Below are positions 11,487 to 18,869 of a DNA stretch of 64,000 bases, in pieces; position 1 is the first letter of the stretch, and each line of letters starts with the position of its first letter. Below the pieces are notes generated by a model. That model worked only from the letters and a program-made list of their open reading frames with translations, ran no database searches and was not told where the DNA came from. Origin of the DNA: Planctomycetota bacterium (GTDB lineage Bacteria; Planctomycetota; Planctomycetia; Gemmatales; Gemmataceae). The stretch covers positions 20,182 to 84,181 of the forward strand of contig VGYC01000007.1 of the NCBI GenBank assembly GCA_016873095.1, given 5' to 3'. The position numbers were made by a program, and so were the translations under genes.

Positions 11487-12989
11487 ATGCTGACACGCAC
11501 CTCACTCATCGTCGTCGCATCGTTCCTCATCCACGGCCGGGCCTTCACCCAGGACAAGAAGCCGGCCGCCAAGGCCGAGCACCTGAAGGAAGTGCAGGCT
11601 ACGACGCAGCACAGCATCGCCATCAAGGGGGGAAAGCTCGATTACACGGCGACGGCCGGCAACCTGCTCCTCAAGGAGGAGGACGGCAAGGTGAAGGCCA
11701 GCATCTTCTTCATCGCCTACACGCGAGATGGCGTGAAGGACATGAAGAAACGTCCCGTGACCTTCACATTCAACGGCGGCCCCGGCTCGTCGTCGGTCTG
11801 GCTGCACCTGGGCGCCTTTGGCCCCAAGCGCGTGCTCATGACCGACAAGGGGGAAGCGTTGCCGCCGCCCTACCGGCTGGTTGACAATGACGAGACCCTC
11901 CTCGACGTGACCGATCTGGTGTTCATCGATCCCCCTTCGACGGGCTTCAGCCGGATTGCGCCCGGCGAGAAGCACAAGGATTTTCACGGCGTCAACGAAG
12001 ACGTGAAGGCGGTGGGCGAGTTCATCCGGCTGTACACGACGCGCCAGCGCCGCTGGGATTCGCCGAAGTTCCTGGCCGGCGAGAGCTACGGCACCACCCG
12101 GGCCGCCGGTCTCTCCGGCTACTTGCAAGACAAGCTCGGCATGAACCTCAACGGCATCATGCTCGTCTCCGCGGTTCTCAACTTCATGACCATCCGCTTC
12201 GACGAGGGCAATGACCTGCCCTATATCCTGTATCTGCCGACGTACACGGCCACGGCCTGGCATCACAAGAAGCTCGGCACGGAGCTGCAAGACAACTTCC
12301 GCAAGGCGCTCGACGAGGCCGAGAAGTTCGCCATGACCGACTACACGCTGGCCCTCATGAAGGGTTCGAAGCTGACACCGTCGGAGACGAAGGAGATTGC
12401 CGGCAAGGTCGCCCGGCTCACGGGCCTGTCGCCGGATTTCGTGCTGCGCTCGAACCTGCGCGTGCCGATCTTCCGCTTCACGAAGGAACTGCTGCGCGGC
12501 GAGCGCCGCAGCGTCGGCCGCTTCGACAGCCGCTACAAGGGCATCGATCGCGACGCCGCCGGCGAGTCGCCCGACTACGACCCCAGCTACGCGGCCATCC
12601 AGGGGACGTACACCGCCACGCTGAACCAGTACCTGCGCAACGACCTCAAGTTCGAGAGCGATTCTCCTTACGAGATCCTCACCGGCCGCGTGCAGCCGTG
12701 GAATTTCGAGACCGCGACCAACCGCTATCTCGATGTCTCGGGCAGCCTGCGCGCCGCCATGACCAAGAACCCGCACCTGAAGGTCTTCGTCGCCAACGGC
12801 TACTACGATCTCGCGACCCCCTACTTCGCCACGGAATACACGTTCAATCACCTCGGCCTCGACCGGTCGCTGACCGGCAACATCACCATGGAGAACTACG
12901 CCGCCGGCCACATGATGTACGTCCACCGCGCCTCGCACGAGCGCCTCAAGCGCGACCTGGCGAAGTTCGTGCGGGAGGCGTGTCCGTGA
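11487..12989 (+). CDS. Secreted S10-family serine carboxypeptidase-like protein
   Basis: Alpha/beta-hydrolase peptidase of the S10 family, 500 residues, with an N-terminal export signal. The oxyanion motif NGGPGSSS appears near residue 92, the nucleophile Ser in GESYGTTR near 199, the acid Asp in YYDLATP near 440 and the His in AGHMMY near 473, so the catalytic triad is complete. Bacterial members remove C-terminal residues from peptides outside the cytoplasm. It stands alone: the oxidase cluster ends 87 bases upstream and the next gene is convergent. The start follows the cleavable hydrophobic segment normally; the ribosome site is weak. Confidence 0.93.
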   Translation: MLTRTSLIVVASFLIHGRAFTQDKKPAAKAEHLKEVQATTQHSIAIKGGKLDYTATAGNLLLKEEDGKVKASIFFIAYTRDGVKDMKKRPVTFTFNGGPGSSSVWLHLGAFGPKRVLMTDKGEALPPPYRLVDNDETLLDVTDLVFIDPPSTGFSRIAPGEKHKDFHGVNEDVKAVGEFIRLYTTRQRRWDSPKFLAGESYGTTRAAGLSGYLQDKLGMNLNGIMLVSAVLNFMTIRFDEGNDLPYILYLPTYTATAWHHKKLGTELQDNFRKALDEAEKFAMTDYTLALMKGSKLTPSETKEIAGKVARLTGLSPDFVLRSNLRVPIFRFTKELLRGERRSVGRFDSRYKGIDRDAAGESPDYDPSYAAIQGTYTATLNQYLRNDLKFESDSPYEILTGRVQPWNFETATNRYLDVSGSLRAAMTKNPHLKVFVANGYYDLATPYFATEYTFNHLGLDRSLTGNITMENYAAGHMMYVHRASHERLKRDLAKFVREACP

Positions 12990-12996
12990 TCGCGTA

Positions 12997-13018
12997 GGCG
13001 ACGCTGCCAGCGTCGCCG
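12997..13018. repeat. Palindrome between convergent genes
   Basis: The arms GGCGACGCTG and CAGCGTCGCC form a near-perfect hairpin just after the S10 peptidase stop, between two convergent genes. A half copy (GGCGACGCTGCCA) recurs near 15477 upstream of the DUF4159 gene. Position fits a transcription end for both genes, but there is no T-tract. Confidence 0.65.
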
Positions 13019-13096
13019 AACATCCACTGAAGCGACGCAATCAAGGCGCCGCTGCAAAGGTCAACGCGGAGATGTTCGAAAAAAAAATCGCCCTCG

Positions 13097-15445
13097 TCAC
13101 GGCCGTAGCGTGTACAGCACGGCCGCCGTCGCGATCCGCAGGGCGCTGTCCGGCACGTAGCCGATGCAGTCGGACGATTGATGGCGCTCGAGGGCGCAGC
13201 CGATGTCGTACTTGCTGTAGAGGATGGCCCAGCGGCCGTCGATCTTGATCCCTTCCAGGAACGGCGGCATGTTGCGCGGCTGGCCGTTCTTCTCTTGCCG
13301 GCAGCGGATCGTTTCGGCCGTCAGGGCGTCGCCGTTCAGTTCCTTGCTGAAGAGGATGTCGTCGAGCGGGACCTGCTCGAGCTTGTGCCTGGGAAAGAGT
13401 TCCTTGACGAACTGGCGAAACGATTTGTCGAATGTCTCCTGGCCGCAACAGGCATCGGCGAGCAGCAGGCCGCCATTCTCGAGGTTGAAGCGCAGGTTGT
13501 CCAGTTCCTCCTCGCCAAACTTGAACTTGCCCCGGCCATGCAGGTACAGGAACTTGAAGTCGCGGACGTTGCGCGAGAAGACCTGCATCTCCTCGGTCTT
13601 GAGGACGACATCGAGGCCGGCGAACTTGCGCATGTGGTCCATGAGGTTGCGCATGGCCCGCGGGGCCGGCTTGTAGTCGCCCTGGAACTTAAGCTGGGCG
13701 ACCCGGAAGTAGCCGCGCGGGATGTCGCGCTGGTCGTCCTTGTCGCTGGCGACCGCGACCTCGGTCAACCGCGGCTTGGGCAACTCCAGGCCCGTGGCGT
13801 AGGCGATGATGTTGGCCCCGAGGCGAAACGCCGTCCGGGCCCGGCCGTCGTATTCGTTCGACTCCCACTGGCAGGAAAGGTCCTGCGGGCTGTAGATGAC
13901 CACCGTCTTGCAGCCCATCTGCACGCCCATGAGCTTGTACGGCCTGCCGGGCGCCGTCTCGAAGCCGGGGAACGCCTGCCACACCGGGTGATTGCCGGAG
14001 AGTTCTTCGAGCGGATTGTCCGGCCAGAGCTCGGCGGCGAGCTGCTTGAAGCCGTTGTCGAAGGCCGGGCTGGCACAGCACGCTTCGGCCAGGATGAAGC
14101 CGCCGTTCTCGACATACTGCTTCAGGAGCGTCTTCTCCTTGGCGGTGAAGCGCCGGCGCGGCGACTTGTGGCCGTTGATATACGCGATCGGCGCCTGCAG
14201 CATGTCGGACAGCACTTCGTCTTCCGGCATGGCCTCGGCGGCGCGCATCATGTCGAAGATCTGCCAGGCCAGCGGTTGCTTCTTGAACAGCTCGCGGCTG
14301 GCGAACTCGGTCATGTGCCGCAGGTCGTAGCGGTCGTTGTTCCAGTCGAGATCGCCGGGGTCGCGCGGCCATTGATCGGTGTGCATCAGCTTGCTCATCA
14401 GGACCGGAGTGCGGCCCTTGGACAGGAACAGCAGCGCGAAGCCGGTGCTGACGGCGGGATACTGATCGAAGCCGCGACCTTCCCACGAGCCGTCGTCGCG
14501 CTGGTTGGCGACCAGGTACTTGCAGCCTTCGCGATACCAGTCGTGCCCGCCGATGAAGCGCAACCCTGATAGCCGGCCGATACGCTCGATGCCGTACATG
14601 TTGTAAAAGACGCGACTGTTGAGATCGAGCTGAAAGTTGGTCGCGACCCAGTGCAGGGCGCGGACGGCGGGCTTGTTGTCGTCGTACTCGCCGCAGTTGG
14701 CGGCCGAGCCGTCGGCCTGGATCGGGCCTTCGCGGCCGGCGTTGAGTTCCATTCCGGCGATGAGCAGGCCGCTCAGCCCGGCGGCGGTCATGGTCAGCGA
14801 GCCGAGCCGCTCGGGGCCGGCGCCCCCCGGCTGATAGTTGTAGCTGCCATCCTTCTCCTGCGTCTGAATGTAGTAGTCGCGAATGATCTTCCAGACCTCG
14901 CGGCTGATGACGGCTCCCCCCTGCTTGCCGGCGTGCAGGCCCAGGAGGGCATATTGCGTGTTCGAGTTGTCGCCGGAATTGGACTGGTTGTTGCCGTAGT
15001 TCCAGCCGCGGAACTCGCCGTTGCGGATGACGCGCTTGTCGATGAGCCATTTGACATTCTGGGCGATGCGCTCGCGGTCCTCGGCCTGGCCGGCCTCGGC
15101 GAAAACCATCGTCTGCAAGGCGCGAACGTACGTCATGCCGGACTGCAAGCCGCGCAGGTACTTCAAGCCACGGACAATCATCGGATCATTGACTGGCACA
15201 CCGGCATTCAAAAGGCCGATCATGGCCAGGGCGGTCGGACCGCCTTCCGTCGGCGCCAGCAGCGCATAAAGCTCCCAGCTGCCGTTGGCCCGCTGCACCT
15301 TGCGAAGGTAGCGCACGCCGCGATCGATGCTGCGCTTGACCTGGTCGACCAGCGGTTCCTTGCGGCGCGGCTCCTGACCTGAAGTATTCGCGCTCAGGCA
15401 ACCGAGCAGCAGCAACCCGCAGAGCAAGACATGGATCGCTTTCAT
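13097..15445 (-). CDS. Secreted protein with alpha/alpha-toroid repeats and two DUF4159 domains
   Basis: A 782-residue exported protein with a signal peptide ending near SANTSGQ. Residues about 30-350 form helical repeats resembling the prenyltransferase/squalene-cyclase toroid (GVRYLRKVQRANGSWE, YLVANQRDDGSWEG). Two DUF4159 domains follow, near 380-570 and 590-782, each marked by a NGG-(F/L)-(I/L)-L-A-(E/D)-A-C-C motif. DUF4159 has a glutamine-amidotransferase-like fold and unknown function; planctomycetes carry many such proteins. The start at 15445 is chosen because AGGA lies upstream and the signal peptide begins there; a longer in-frame start at 15508 lies in repeat-rich DNA. The gene is convergent with the S10 peptidase gene. 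Confidence 0.88.
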   Translation of the reverse strand: MKAIHVLLCGLLLLGCLSANTSGQEPRRKEPLVDQVKRSIDRGVRYLRKVQRANGSWELYALLAPTEGGPTALAMIGLLNAGVPVNDPMIVRGLKYLRGLQSGMTYVRALQTMVFAEAGQAEDRERIAQNVKWLIDKRVIRNGEFRGWNYGNNQSNSGDNSNTQYALLGLHAGKQGGAVISREVWKIIRDYYIQTQEKDGSYNYQPGGAGPERLGSLTMTAAGLSGLLIAGMELNAGREGPIQADGSAANCGEYDDNKPAVRALHWVATNFQLDLNSRVFYNMYGIERIGRLSGLRFIGGHDWYREGCKYLVANQRDDGSWEGRGFDQYPAVSTGFALLFLSKGRTPVLMSKLMHTDQWPRDPGDLDWNNDRYDLRHMTEFASRELFKKQPLAWQIFDMMRAAEAMPEDEVLSDMLQAPIAYINGHKSPRRRFTAKEKTLLKQYVENGGFILAEACCASPAFDNGFKQLAAELWPDNPLEELSGNHPVWQAFPGFETAPGRPYKLMGVQMGCKTVVIYSPQDLSCQWESNEYDGRARTAFRLGANIIAYATGLELPKPRLTEVAVASDKDDQRDIPRGYFRVAQLKFQGDYKPAPRAMRNLMDHMRKFAGLDVVLKTEEMQVFSRNVRDFKFLYLHGRGKFKFGEEELDNLRFNLENGGLLLADACCGQETFDKSFRQFVKELFPRHKLEQVPLDDILFSKELNGDALTAETIRCRQEKNGQPRNMPPFLEGIKIDGRWAILYSKYDIGCALERHQSSDCIGYVPDSALRIATAAVLYTLRP

Positions 15446-15572
15446 GGCGGCATCCTGAGTGAGTTGCAAGCGATGGGCGACGCTGCCACTATTGTGACTG
15501 GAGGGCAAGCGCTTGCCAAGAGGGAAACGACCCTTTGCTCTCCGAGCGTCATGGCCGTGATTGGACCTTGCG

Positions 15573-15682
15573 TGCCATGCTCACGGCTTTGCGTGAGCAT
15601 GGCGAACCCAGTTCCAGCGCGTTCCATTGAGCGATGACGCTGCGTGGCGCAGCCATGCCCACGCAAAGCCGTGGGCATGGCA
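15573..15682. repeat. Two-hairpin composite repeat (copy 1)
   Basis: Hairpin 1 (15573-15603: GCCATGCTCACGG loop then GTGAGCATGGC) and hairpin 2 (15652-15682: GCCATGCCCACGC then GTGGGCATGGC) are separated by about 48 bases containing GCGTGGC. The same arrangement recurs at 34580-34683. It lies between a leftward and a rightward gene and would be read as protein if the ATP-grasp gene were started too far upstream. Confidence 0.8.
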
Positions 15683-15711
15683 CACATGGCACACAACCAT
15701 TGAGGATATCT

Positions 15712-16773
15712 GTGCGCGTCTTTGTCTACGAATACGCCGCGCTTCTCGGCCCGCAGGCGGCGCCGTCAATCCAGGCCGAGGGACGGGCGATGCTTGCCGC
15801 CGTCGTCGCGGACTTTGCACGCATCGGCGAGGTACGCGTCATCACCTTGCTGCACGATCGCATCGGCGAAGCGCTCGGCGATGAGTGCCTGCGCGTGCCA
15901 CCGGAGCGCGAAGCGGAGGCATTTCGGGCCGTGGCCGCGCGGGCCGATTTCACGCTGGTCATCGCTCCCGAGACGGGCGGCGTGCTCGCCGAACGCAGCC
16001 GCTGGGTGCTTGCCGCCGGCGGAAGACTGCTGGGCTCGACGCCGGAGGCCATCGAGCTTGCCGCCGACAAGCTGGCCATGAGCGACCCGACTCGGTCGCC
16101 GCTCTCCCGAACTTCGGGGGAGAGGGGGGTGGCCGTTGCGCGCCCGCAAACATGCGCTCGGCCCCTCATTCCTCGAGCAGAGCGCGCCGGTGATACCGCG
16201 CTGGCCAGCATGACGTTTCCGCTCATCTGCAAGCCGCGCGACGGGGCCGGCTCGCAGGCAACATTTCTGGTTCCCTCACGCAGCGAGCTAGCGCCAATTC
16301 TCGCGCGAGCGCAGGCCGAGGTGCCCGACGCCGAGTTCATCTTGCAGCCGTTCATCGCGGGGATGGCGGTGAGCGCGGCGTTCATCATCGGCGACGACTG
16401 GAGAATGGGATTGCCCCCGTGCCGGCAACGGCTCAGCGACGATGGCCGGTTCCATTACCTGGGTGGCGAATGCCCGCTGTCAGACGATCTGGCGGCGCGG
16501 GCCCAGCGTCTTGCCGCCTCGGCTATGGGCATGGTCCCCGGCCTGCGTGGCTACATTGGCGTCGATCTGGTCCTGGGCGACGCCGCCGACGGCAGCCGCG
16601 ATCACGTCATCGAGATCAATCCACGCCTGACGACGTCATACATCGGCCTGCGCGCGCTGGCCGGCGGCAACCTGGCGGACGTCATGCTGGCCGCCGCGAC
16701 GGGGCACGCGCCGCCCGACATGACCTGGAAGTCGGGTCGTGTGCGCTTCATCGCCGCTGGCGCCGTCTCGTAG
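15712..16773 (+). CDS. ATP-grasp ligase, MfnD-like (tyramine-glutamate ligase type)
   Basis: ATP-grasp enzyme of 353 residues. The N-terminus VRVFVYEYAALLG and the later EGRAMLAAVVADF resemble the MfnD family, which joins tyramine to glutamate for methanofuran-type cofactors. The ATP-grasp core shows FPLICKPRDGAGSQ near residue 175, EFILQPFIAGMAVS near 210 and the metal-binding HVIEINPRLTTSYIG near 305. Planctomycetes are known to carry tetrahydromethanopterin-linked C1 genes, so such a cofactor role is plausible, though no other C1 gene is in the window. The start is taken as GTG 15712, with TGAGGATA upstream; a more upstream ATG lies in the two-hairpin repeat. Residues about 131-142 come from an in-frame palindrome. 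Confidence 0.8.
   Translation: MRVFVYEYAALLGPQAAPSIQAEGRAMLAAVVADFARIGEVRVITLLHDRIGEALGDECLRVPPEREAEAFRAVAARADFTLVIAPETGGVLAERSRWVLAAGGRLLGSTPEAIELAADKLAMSDPTRSPLSRTSGERGVAVARPQTCARPLIPRAERAGDTALASMTFPLICKPRDGAGSQATFLVPSRSELAPILARAQAEVPDAEFILQPFIAGMAVSAAFIIGDDWRMGLPPCRQRLSDDGRFHYLGGECPLSDDLAARAQRLAASAMGMVPGLRGYIGVDLVLGDAADGSRDHVIEINPRLTTSYIGLRALAGGNLADVMLAAATGHAPPDMTWKSGRVRFIAAGAVS
16102..16135. repeat. Palindrome inserted in frame in the ATP-grasp gene
   Basis: CTCTCCCGAA and TTCGGGGGAGAG form a hairpin inside the ATP-grasp coding frame, read as LSRTSGERG. It lies in the linker between the N-terminal domain and the ATP-grasp fold, where a loop is expected. The same class of CTCTCCC/GGGAGAG hairpin occurs in frame in the DUF1501 gene at 50671. 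Confidence 0.7.
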
Positions 16774-16999
16774 CGAAATTCGGAATATCTGCTCGGCCTG
16801 GTCCGGGCTGGTTCCTTCGGATTCATTGCGTTGCCACCCCCTCCCTGCCACCCCCGGCAACGAATCCGGAAGGGGCGCGGACAGGCTCGCGATTCTCGGA
16901 TTCTTTCAGCTTCTTGTTGCAATCCGCCCATGCCGCGATTAGACTCATTTCCATCCTCATTCACATCAGTGCTAAGCCACAACAACTTCGGGGTGGAAC

Positions 17000-18586
17000 A
17001 TGAGCACCACCAGGCAAGTGATCGCTCGATTCGTGCAAGGCGTTGTCGCGCTGGCCATGCTTGCCATCCTCCCCATGTTGCAGGCCGGCTACGATCCGGA
17101 GCCCAGGGAAGCGACCCGCTTCGCGTTTGATTTCGACGGTAGTGTGCTGCTTCGATTGCTAATTCCGGCCGCGCCTGCAGCTTCGCGAACAGATCGCAAC
17201 GTCCTGATTGATGACCTGTCCGAGGCGCCAGAGATTCTCATGCAAGAATCTACCAGGCCGCTCCGGACGGAATACGACGATGAATGCTGTCCGACCGATG
17301 CCACGGGCGAGGCGCGGAAGAGCGTCGCCCATTTGCTGGCCAAGATCAACCACATCAACCAGCGCGGGACCGACCGATTCATTGCAATGCTGAAGGTTCA
17401 GCGCGCAGACCTGGCCGGTCTGCCGTTCAGCGTCGGCGAAGCGGCCCGGCTAACACCCGCGGCACGGCGCGAATTTGGACGAGCGGTTGCCGATGTGCGT
17501 CAACTGCAAGGACCGAGATTTGCGGTATTTCCCGACGGCCGTGTGCCGATCTCACGCGACCCTGCCGCGGCGGCAGCGCTCGCACAGATGCTCTGGACGG
17601 CGGCGCATGTCCAGACGCCGAGCAGCTCATCTCATTCAGGCGAGGGCCTTGTCGAAATCCTCGACCGCAATCGCAGCGGCGAGGCAACGCGGGCGCTCAT
17701 GCGCCTCGCCGTCTTCTCCTCGGACGACCAGCAGCGCAGCGCCGCCCTGGCAATCTTGCGGAATCGCAATACGAGCGAGGCCAGCGACATCATTCAAAAG
17801 GGCCTGCGCTATCCGTGGCCTGGGATCGTGCGAAACGCTGCCGATGCGGTGGTCGTGCTGGCACGCCACGATCTCGGCTACCAACTTGCCGACATGCTCG
17901 ACGCTGCCGACCCGCGTGCGCCGTCACGCGAAACCGTTGACGGCAACTCGGTCCACGTGGTGCGCGAACTGGTACGCATCAATCATGAAAGAAACTGCCT
18001 GCTTTGTCATCCGCCCGCGAACACGCCCGACGTGGTCCGTCCCGGCCCCGTCAATGATCGCAACATGTTTGTCGATCGTGAAGTGGCCGCCTTGACGGGC
18101 CAGACGCCGGTTCCCGGCGAAGGCTTGCCCATACGCGACTTCAGGTACGATCCGTTCGCAACCGAATTCCCCGACTTGCTGGTGCGTGCCGACGTGACGT
18201 ACTTGCGGCAGGACTTCTCGCTCCTGCAACACGTCGCCCACGCCGATCCCTGGCCAACCCTGCAGCGCTTCGATTATCTGGTCCGGACACGCGTGCTCAA
18301 CTCGGATGAAGCGCAGGACTTGCACAAGAAGCTTGCCGCGCGTAGCGACTTCGCCGAACATCGTCACACGGCCCTGGCAGCTCTGCGAGGGCTGACCGGT
18401 GTCGATGCGGGCGAATCGGCCGACGCCTGGCGCGATGTCCTGTGGACTGCCGCTGCCTGGCGTACCGCACGTCTGTGGACCGTCGTCGGTTGCTTCTGTG
18501 CCGCTGGACTGCTGGTCGGCTGGCGCTGGCGGCTTGCTCAACAGCTGGTGCGATTCGCACAATCCGTTGCCTTGACACTTCGCTGA
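17000..18586 (+). CDS. Exported HEAT-repeat-like protein with one CxxCH haem motif
   Basis: A 528-residue protein with an N-terminal signal or anchor helix and a second helix near the C-terminus (VVGCFCAAGLLVGW), so probably membrane-bound with the bulk outside. Residues about 225-310 look like HEAT repeats (AALAILRNRNTSEASDII, GIVRNAADAVVVLARHD). A single haem-attachment motif, CLLCH, appears near residue 334 in NHERNCLLCHPPA. I do not recognise a named family. It directly precedes the large PVC-type haem-domain protein, which also combines HEAT repeats with a CxxCH motif, so the two may act together. The start has GGGGTGGA upstream. The 226-base gap before it holds nothing recognisable. Confidence 0.75.
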   Translation: MSTTRQVIARFVQGVVALAMLAILPMLQAGYDPEPREATRFAFDFDGSVLLRLLIPAAPAASRTDRNVLIDDLSEAPEILMQESTRPLRTEYDDECCPTDATGEARKSVAHLLAKINHINQRGTDRFIAMLKVQRADLAGLPFSVGEAARLTPAARREFGRAVADVRQLQGPRFAVFPDGRVPISRDPAAAAALAQMLWTAAHVQTPSSSSHSGEGLVEILDRNRSGEATRALMRLAVFSSDDQQRSAALAILRNRNTSEASDIIQKGLRYPWPGIVRNAADAVVVLARHDLGYQLADMLDAADPRAPSRETVDGNSVHVVRELVRINHERNCLLCHPPANTPDVVRPGPVNDRNMFVDREVAALTGQTPVPGEGLPIRDFRYDPFATEFPDLLVRADVTYLRQDFSLLQHVAHADPWPTLQRFDYLVRTRVLNSDEAQDLHKKLAARSDFAEHRHTALAALRGLTGVDAGESADAWRDVLWTAAAWRTARLWTVVGCFCAAGLLVGWRWRLAQQLVRFAQSVALTLR

Positions 18587-18757
18587 AGCGTGCAACACGA
18601 GCGCCGCCTCGCGTGCACTGGATCAACGTTCAGCAGCCGGGCAGAGATTCGAGCTCATCGAGCCGGCTGCCGATGGCCATTCGGGCGAGCTCGCGCTTCG
18701 CGCGATATATTATGTCAAAACCTGCAAGCTGGTGACAGACAGCCTGTCATCCTGGAT

Positions 18758-18831
18758 ACCACGGATTACACTGATGGCATGGGAGTGTGCTGCCTACTGC
18801 CCTGATCCGTTTTATCCGTGTGCTCCGTGGT
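18758..18831. repeat. Inverted repeat of the CCACGGATTACAC type
   Basis: ACCACGGATTACACTGATGG at the left end faces ATCCGTGTGCTCCGTGGT at the right end, about 35 bases apart. It lies in the gap before the large haem-domain gene. I have seen this word class repeatedly in intergenic DNA of planctomycetes and relatives; that is recollection, not a search. Confidence 0.65.
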
Positions 18832-18869
18832 TCGTTCTTTAGTGCGTCTAACTCTGGGGAAATCGATTC

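Noticed and set aside
11502..13040. Leftward open frame antisense to the S10 peptidase
   Set aside because: Only mirror composition of the sense gene; the sense gene has its full catalytic triad.
15634..15711. Longer N-terminus of the ATP-grasp ligase
   Set aside because: The extra residues come from the palindromic repeat and are not family-like; GTG 15712 has a ribosome site and starts the conserved sequence.
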